A stretch of 64,000 nucleotides of DNA from Janthinobacterium sp. SUN073. Lineage in GTDB: Bacteria; Pseudomonadota; Gammaproteobacteria; Burkholderiales; Burkholderiaceae_D. Made by a program: the position numbers and the translations under genes. This document shows positions 62,867 through 64,000 of this stretch, piece by piece. The number at the start of each line of letters is the position of its first letter. Position 1 is the first letter of the stretch. The notes beneath the pieces are model-generated. The model was given only the letters and a program-made list of their open reading frames with translations. It was not told the DNA's origin and made no database searches. The DNA is taken from assembly GCF_030397665.1 (NCBI RefSeq), contig NZ_JAPUBT010000011.1:62001-126000 (forward strand). Reading direction: 5' to 3'.

Positions 62867-63460
62867 CTAGCGGATTTCTATTTTTTCAACTCTGACATTG
62901 TTCAATTTAATGCCAGTCAAGGATTGCATGATTTCGTCAGAAATTAACATTCCGCCAAATTCCGTCCACGAAATTTCACGGATCACGTTGACGCTGGTAT
63001 CGGCATGCCTCTTCCCACGCCCAAAGCCGAATATCACACCACAGGCAGGGCAAGTCGCAATTTTTGCGTCCACTACTATTTCACCATCCATGATTGCCGG
63101 CTGATCACCAAAGAGCAGAACCCATGGCGTTCCGCCAACAAAGGCGAAGTGGCTCTCCATCTTCCTCGAAAGATCACCGAGATAGAGGTCACCGAACCTC
63201 AAGAATTCGTTGATGCTCTCCGGCAGCAATTTCCGCAGTCTGGCGGACATGATGGACGGCGATAAGCGCCCCATTGAAAACATATCTGCTTTTGCAGGAA
63301 TGCGCTGATCCACGACCACGGCGAAATCGCCTTCATTCCCAGGCATATAATTTCCGCAGTCTGTACAGATGCCCGCACCGACATGCCCGCTCGTCCACGC
63401 TTCATTGGCGTCCACCACATCTGTTCCACCATAATACAGATGCCACATGTATCTTTTCAT
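62867..63460 (-). CDS. Unknown protein with two CxxC pairs
   Basis: 197 residues, MKRYMWHLYYGGTDVVDANE start. CTDCGNYMPG (about 32) and TCPACGVIFGFGRG (about 136) could form one split zinc site. The middle (LPESINEFLRFGDLYLGDLSRKME) is helical. No signal peptide. Moderately AT-rich. The next gene on this strand ends 26 nt upstream, so the two may be an operon; such pairs are common among immunity-type orphans, but nothing here proves that. Confidence 0.7.
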   Translation of the reverse strand: MKRYMWHLYYGGTDVVDANEAWTSGHVGAGICTDCGNYMPGNEGDFAVVVDQRIPAKADMFSMGRLSPSIMSARLRKLLPESINEFLRFGDLYLGDLSRKMESHFAFVGGTPWVLLFGDQPAIMDGEIVVDAKIATCPACGVIFGFGRGKRHADTSVNVIREISWTEFGGMLISDEIMQSLTGIKLNNVRVEKIEIR

Positions 63461-63485
63461 GGCCTTGCCTTAAAAACCGCCACCG

Positions 63486-64000
63486 TCATGGATAGCGCTG
63501 CTCCTGATATCCATTCGGAAATACGTGGAAAATATTGTCCATCTGTCCGTCCACATAGCCGAATAGAATCTGATATCCGGTATGGTTTTCCTGGCCATGC
63601 TCTCTCTGCCGGACCATGATGGACTGGAGGCGATCATCCTCATACAGATAATCGTAACTGGCTTCGCCAAATTTCCCGAAATTAATGTCCTGCGTGATGC
63701 GTGCCCCGTCAAGAAAACTGAGCATGACATTCCTCAAGCTTCCGCCGGCATTGAAGTGCACGCTTTTAAGCTCGCCGCGCTCATGAAAATAGAAGCTCCT
63801 GTTGAGGACAGCAGCAGATCCGCCATAGCTTTCCACCAAAATAACCCTGCCCTCCCCATCGAGATGGTACACATGAGTATCTTTAAACTTCGCGGGCAGC
63901 GACTTTAACTCTTTTCCCGGCTTGAAACCGGCCCTTTGGGCTTCGAATGGCCTGACGTTACACAACGGCCCTTTGCCGATCAACGTTCGCTCCACGCGCA
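63486..64000 (-). CDS. Unknown protein, 5' end at or beyond the window edge
   Basis: At least 169 residues. A GTG at 63995 could start it, but the frame is open to base 64000, so it may be partial. Repeated strands (HVYHLDGEGRVILVESYGG, SFYFHERGELKSVHFNAGG, YDYLYEDDRLQSIMVRQ) resemble the beta-rich YD/RHS-like repeat pattern of wall- or toxin-associated proteins; this is only a visual resemblance. It precedes the CxxC protein by 25 nt. Confidence 0.65.
   Translation of the reverse strand, partial: RVERTLIGKGPLCNVRPFEAQRAGFKPGKELKSLPAKFKDTHVYHLDGEGRVILVESYGGSAAVLNRSFYFHERGELKSVHFNAGGSLRNVMLSFLDGARITQDINFGKFGEASYDYLYEDDRLQSIMVRQREHGQENHTGYQILFGYVDGQMDNIFHVFPNGYQEQRYP

Overview
The window looks like chromosomal DNA from a high-GC betaproteobacterium of the Oxalobacteraceae (Janthinobacterium/Massilia/Duganella type). 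This is inferred from the gene content and order: nrdR-glyA facing ybgC-tolQRAB-pal-cpoB-tRNA-Lys, dnaX-ybaB-recR, a ribBA gene with a degenerate RibA half, and a pilVWXY1E minor-pilin operon. The genus is not proven from the sequence alone.

Region 1 (1-9608) is the integrase-proximal end of a P2-like prophage or satellite sitting at the 3' end of a tRNA-Ser(UGA) gene. An XRE repressor and an operator palindrome face a tightly packed early operon of small proteins. The operon includes an Ogr/Delta zinc-finger activator, a gpA-type HUH/two-tyrosine replication endonuclease, a protein that reads like the TGT/DpdA transglycosylase fold, and an AlpA-like excisionase, and it ends at a convergent tyrosine integrase. 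No structural gene and no second att copy were seen, so the element probably continues left of base 1. Its left part in this window is AT-rich cargo: a SEFIR-domain protein (candidate anti-phage effector), a truncated unknown gene and a small DUF1496-like exported protein.

Region 2 (9822-23042) is signalling. It holds an HDOD plus PAS-GGDEF-EAL pair, a Cache histidine kinase/NarL regulator pair divergent from cstA-ybdD (pyruvate/carbon-starvation uptake), and a BarA-like hybrid kinase followed at once by a REC-PAS-GGDEF-EAL protein.

Region 3 (23011-38383) is mostly housekeeping: a phytase-like lipoprotein, a CaiB-type CoA transferase, recR, ybaB, dnaX, the 4.5S SRP RNA, ubiD, a membrane-anchored lytic transglycosylase behind a long leader, nusB-ribH-ribBA, osmC, an unknown Ala/Gln-rich protein, ribE and ribD. 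A family of dispersed hairpins (17.8, 24.2 and 29.2 kb) with compensating base changes lies just after stop codons, and a separate ~100-bp palindromic element separates nusB from ribH.

Region 4 (38419-53749) has the minor pilin operon, nrdR, glyA with an upstream ZTP riboswitch, and the complete tol-pal operon.

Region 5 (53817-64000) is a plastic, tRNA-bounded area. Two near-identical cassettes, each with two tRNA-Lys(UUU) genes and one terminator, flank 5.4 kb of accessory genes (lipoprotein, acyltransferase, ArsR/old yellow enzyme, MarR/MFS). After the second cassette come an AT-rich T5orf172/GIY-YIG-like gene, an IS630 transposase remnant, an AraC regulator, a YigZ-family protein and two unknown proteins at the window edge.
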